DNA from: a virus
Direction: 5' to 3' (one strand)
IMG/VR virus record: IMGVR_UViG_3300029448_000152
Coordinates: 9,718 to 32,866 of that record
DNA: 23,149 nt
Position numbers and translations under genes: made by a program. Every line of letters starts with the position of its first letter. The first letter of the stretch is position 1. Shown here one piece after another: positions 21,416-23,149 of this stretch. The notes under the pieces are model-generated. The model ran no database searches. It saw only the letters and a list, made by a program, of their open reading frames with translations, and was not told where the DNA came from.

Positions 21416-21754
21416 TTATAATCCCGTGAACTTTCCAGCTCCAAAAAGATTTTGTAAGTTAGTTAATGTTTCTTGTCCAGTAAGACCATCAGCTCCTTTA
21501 GAGTTGAGCCATTCAGCTACTTTCACGTCGTTGTTTTCCCCTTTATTCTCTTCATTAGGATCTTTAGGTGGATCAGAAGGTGGGGTTATCCCAGACTCGT
21601 TTTTTTCTTCTGTGTTTGTTGCTACTGGTTCTTTTTCTTTAAAAATATCTTCTGAGTGATCTTTAAATTTTTTATGATGTTTACCTTCTGTTAAATCAGC
21701 TCTAAAAGTCTGTTTTAACGCGCTTGTTTTAAATGTTATTGGTGTTGCTTTCAT
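21416..21754 (-). CDS. Short disordered acidic protein
   Basis: A 112-residue protein beginning MKATPITFKTSALKQTF, with a PIT motif similar to two neighbouring proteins. Residues about 38-78 are Glu/Asn/Pro-rich and probably disordered (SGITPPSDPPKDPNEENKGE). The C-terminus (VAEWLNSKGADGLTGQETLT, then NLFGAGKFTGL) looks like a small helical, peptidoglycan- or assembly-related module but is too short to assign. Its ATG overlaps the TGA of the zincin-like gene (ATGA), so the two are translationally coupled. The function is unknown; the N-terminal motif suggests it joins the same particle compartment as its neighbours. Confidence 0.66.
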   Translation of the reverse strand: MKATPITFKTSALKQTFRADLTEGKHHKKFKDHSEDIFKEKEPVATNTEEKNESGITPPSDPPKDPNEENKGENNDVKVAEWLNSKGADGLTGQETLTNLQNLFGAGKFTGL

Positions 21755-22128
21755 GCGTTTTGTTGTTTAAATCGGGCATTAGCTTTCCAAGCCTCTTGCT
21801 CCCATGGTAGATTTTTTGCTCCCTCTTCCATTTCTTCTCTAGCGAATGTTTTACCTTTCCAGTATACATTTTTATCATCATAGCTTAAATCACCACGTTC
21901 CATTTGGTTCATATGTACTTTTTCATGTTCAACTGCTTCAGCTTTCTTTTTATCAGAAACATCAGCATCTACAAATATAGTACCATCTTGATTAGCTTCA
22001 GCAACAACTCCAGGTTCTAAATTATCTTTTTCAATAACTGGATATTCGCTGTTAGCAGCAACTTGTGTTCTTACAACTTGATTGTTGTGTAATTGTTGTT
22101 TAGCTCTTTGTGTTATAGGTATCGACAT
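21751..22128 (-). CDS. Small HEXXH zinc-metallopeptidase-like protein
   Basis: A 125-residue protein. Residues 68-72 read HEKVH, the HEXXH motif whose two His bind zinc and whose Glu is catalytic. It is preceded by a beta strand (GTIFVDADV) and an Ala/Glu-rich helix, and followed by QMERGDL and a YWKGK strand. A possible third ligand is E110 or E112 in LPWEQEAWK, as in minimal phage- and toxin-associated zincins where an LPWE-x-EA helix follows. The first eight residues (MSIPITQR) share the PITQR motif with the 575-residue protein. There is no signal peptide. It may cut a virion precursor or host cell wall, or be an inactive structural relative. The active-site reading is direct; the function is inferred. 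Confidence 0.68.
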   Translation of the reverse strand: MSIPITQRAKQQLHNNQVVRTQVAANSEYPVIEKDNLEPGVVAEANQDGTIFVDADVSDKKKAEAVEHEKVHMNQMERGDLSYDDKNVYWKGKTFAREEMEEGAKNLPWEQEAWKANARFKQQNA

Positions 22129-22155
22129 AATCTATATTATAGGTTACACTATTTT

Positions 22156-22992
22156 TTATTTATTAAACTTGTTTTTAGCAGCATTAATCCAAGATTCATC
22201 TAAATTACTCTTTTTATTATTAACGTTGTTATTTACAGGTTTATCTTCATTCTTCTTGTCTTTGTCTTTATTAACATTACTAAATCCAGTTCCTGCGCTT
22301 TCGGCAGCGTCTTCAAACCAGTTATAAGCTTTACTAACTCCGCCTTTTATATCGCCCCATGCTTGACCCATAACATTTCCTTCTTTACCATCTTTAGCAT
22401 CGTACTTAAAATACTCACTTGCAGCTGCAGGTATCGCAGCGTTTGGACCACCTTCAAACATTTTACCTTCTTCATTACCAAAGAACGGTGAAAATTTTGG
22501 TTTAACATTAAATGTTTCTTGAACATTTTCATCTTGTTGAACCATATCAGAACCAAATGCAACATCAAGTGCTGTCATTTTTTTATTAGCTTTTGCAGCA
22601 TCCATTATCGTGTCTCCGTATTTCACACCTTTTCTAGCTAGTTTTGTAGCCGTAGCAACTTGACCAGCTCCTGGTACCGCGGCAGCTGCTGATAAAGCAG
22701 CACTTGCCCAATCACCTTCACCTGCATACCAAGCAGCATTAACACCATCAGCAACAGCACCAACAACTGGTACCATACCCGCCACATCTAATGCTAAATG
22801 TCCCCAATCACTAAACTTGTCATACCATGATTTAGCTTTTAGTGGTGAGAGACCAGCTAAACCACTAGTTCTACCATGTATGTTGCTAAAATCAACGACT
22901 GGTCCTCTACCCCCTGCATCAACAGTCACCTCTTGATAATTGTTATGCTTAGGCGTAAACTGTCTACTGTTTACCTTTTGTATGATGTTCAT
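22156..22992 (-). CDS. Virion-region protein with a pretoxin-like hydrophobic Gly/Ala segment
   Basis: A 278-residue protein. Residues 64-122 form paired hydrophobic helices (HLALDVAGMVPVVGAVADGV, then GDWASAALSAAAAVPGAGQV) closely resembling the pre-toxin segments found before toxin domains in polymorphic toxins (pattern DVAG-xP-xG-xxADG-NA-xYA-xGD-xxSAA-S). No toxin domain follows: the rest is polar (residues about 145-278) and ends in an Asn/Lys-rich tail. It could be a pore-forming or membrane-penetrating virion component used in DNA ejection. Its ATG overlaps the previous gene's TAA by one base. Function is inferred from pattern resemblance only. Confidence 0.68.
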   Translation of the reverse strand: MNIIQKVNSRQFTPKHNNYQEVTVDAGGRGPVVDFSNIHGRTSGLAGLSPLKAKSWYDKFSDWGHLALDVAGMVPVVGAVADGVNAAWYAGEGDWASAALSAAAAVPGAGQVATATKLARKGVKYGDTIMDAAKANKKMTALDVAFGSDMVQQDENVQETFNVKPKFSPFFGNEEGKMFEGGPNAAIPAAASEYFKYDAKDGKEGNVMGQAWGDIKGGVSKAYNWFEDAAESAGTGFSNVNKDKDKKNEDKPVNNNVNNKKSNLDESWINAAKNKFNK

Positions 22993-23149
22993 TATGCTCC
23001 GTAAGAAGATTGATCTTTCCCGTATGTTTTTTCTCTTCTGGCTCTAGTAATTCTTAAAAGCCTAGCTTTTTCAGCTGCAATTGCATCTTTCTTAGCTTGA
23101 AATTTTTCGTTGTGCTCTTGTCTCCATTGAGGTATAGGTCTTTTAGGTT
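22992..23149 (-). CDS. C-terminal end of an Arg/Lys/Ala-rich protein (5' end outside window)
   Basis: The frame is open from the right edge to a TAA at 22994-22992, giving the last ~51 residues: PKRPIPQWRQEHNEKFQAKK, then DAIAAEKARLLRITRARREK, then TYGKDQSSYGA. It is a basic, likely helical tail. The stop overlaps the next gene's ATG (TAATG), so the two are coupled. Too little is visible for a function. Confidence 0.62.
   Translation of the reverse strand, partial: PKRPIPQWRQEHNEKFQAKKDAIAAEKARLLRITRARREKTYGKDQSSYGA

Noticed and set aside
1-23149. Intact host-type promoters (TAnnTTTG) in the gaps
   Set aside because: I scanned the longer intergenic gaps and found no clean match with a spaced TTG element; transcription may start outside the window or use phage-specific signals.

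Overview
This window is part of the genome of a tailed double-stranded DNA phage. Every convincing gene lies on the minus strand, packed with gaps of mostly under 60 bases and several overlapping stop/start codons, so transcription runs from the right end of the window to the left. The DNA is AT-rich. The starts I inspected lack a Shine-Dalgarno sequence and are preceded by A/T-only leaders such as AATAATATG, which is typical of Bacteroidota. With marine-phage-type fibre repeats (TAAELNILDGVTS) and a terminase/portal/capsid set of large proteins (736, 807 and 506 aa), the best guess is a phage of a marine Bacteroidota host, perhaps distantly related to crAss-like or Cellulophaga phages. That placement is inference; no search was possible.

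Layout in transcription order (right to left). (1) 23149-21416: the end of one gene, a protein with a pretoxin-like hydrophobic segment, a small HEXXH zinc-protease-like protein and a short disordered protein. (2) 21400-19272: a long disordered Arg-rich protein and a holin-like membrane protein. (3) 19265-16713: three fibre-type proteins, one with two arrays of six 13-residue repeats. (4) 16701-10777: the unusual region. Two very large Thr-rich repeat proteins (768 and 696 aa) flank a small SAM-binding, spermidine-synthase-like enzyme, and a GT-B/capsule-type glycosyltransferase-like gene follows. (5) 10725-9432: small genes including a likely GroES-type co-chaperonin with a second GroES-like half. 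(6) 9432-1: large terminase, portal, scaffold-like protein, major capsid protein, two probable head-completion/neck proteins and the start of a fibre/appendage-like protein.

The most remarkable signal is in region 4. In the repeat units I counted, residues alternate strictly between two classes. One parity holds Thr, aromatic residues and Lys/Arg (plus Glu in an ExR motif). The other holds Ser, Asn, Thr and small or beta-branched residues. Units are 98 codons long in both genes (also 100 and 68), and the one insertion examined adds two residues and keeps the alternation. Synonymous codons are heavily shuffled between copies. This is what a giant beta-strand fibre built on a two-residue code would look like. 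With a glycosyltransferase and a methyltransferase-fold enzyme beside it, the region may be a self-decorating surface-fibre module.

No tRNA, rRNA, CRISPR array, integrase, insertion sequence or reverse transcriptase was seen. No stretch over 300 bases is free of genes. Two strong hairpins with UUCG loops follow the major capsid gene and the main fibre gene.
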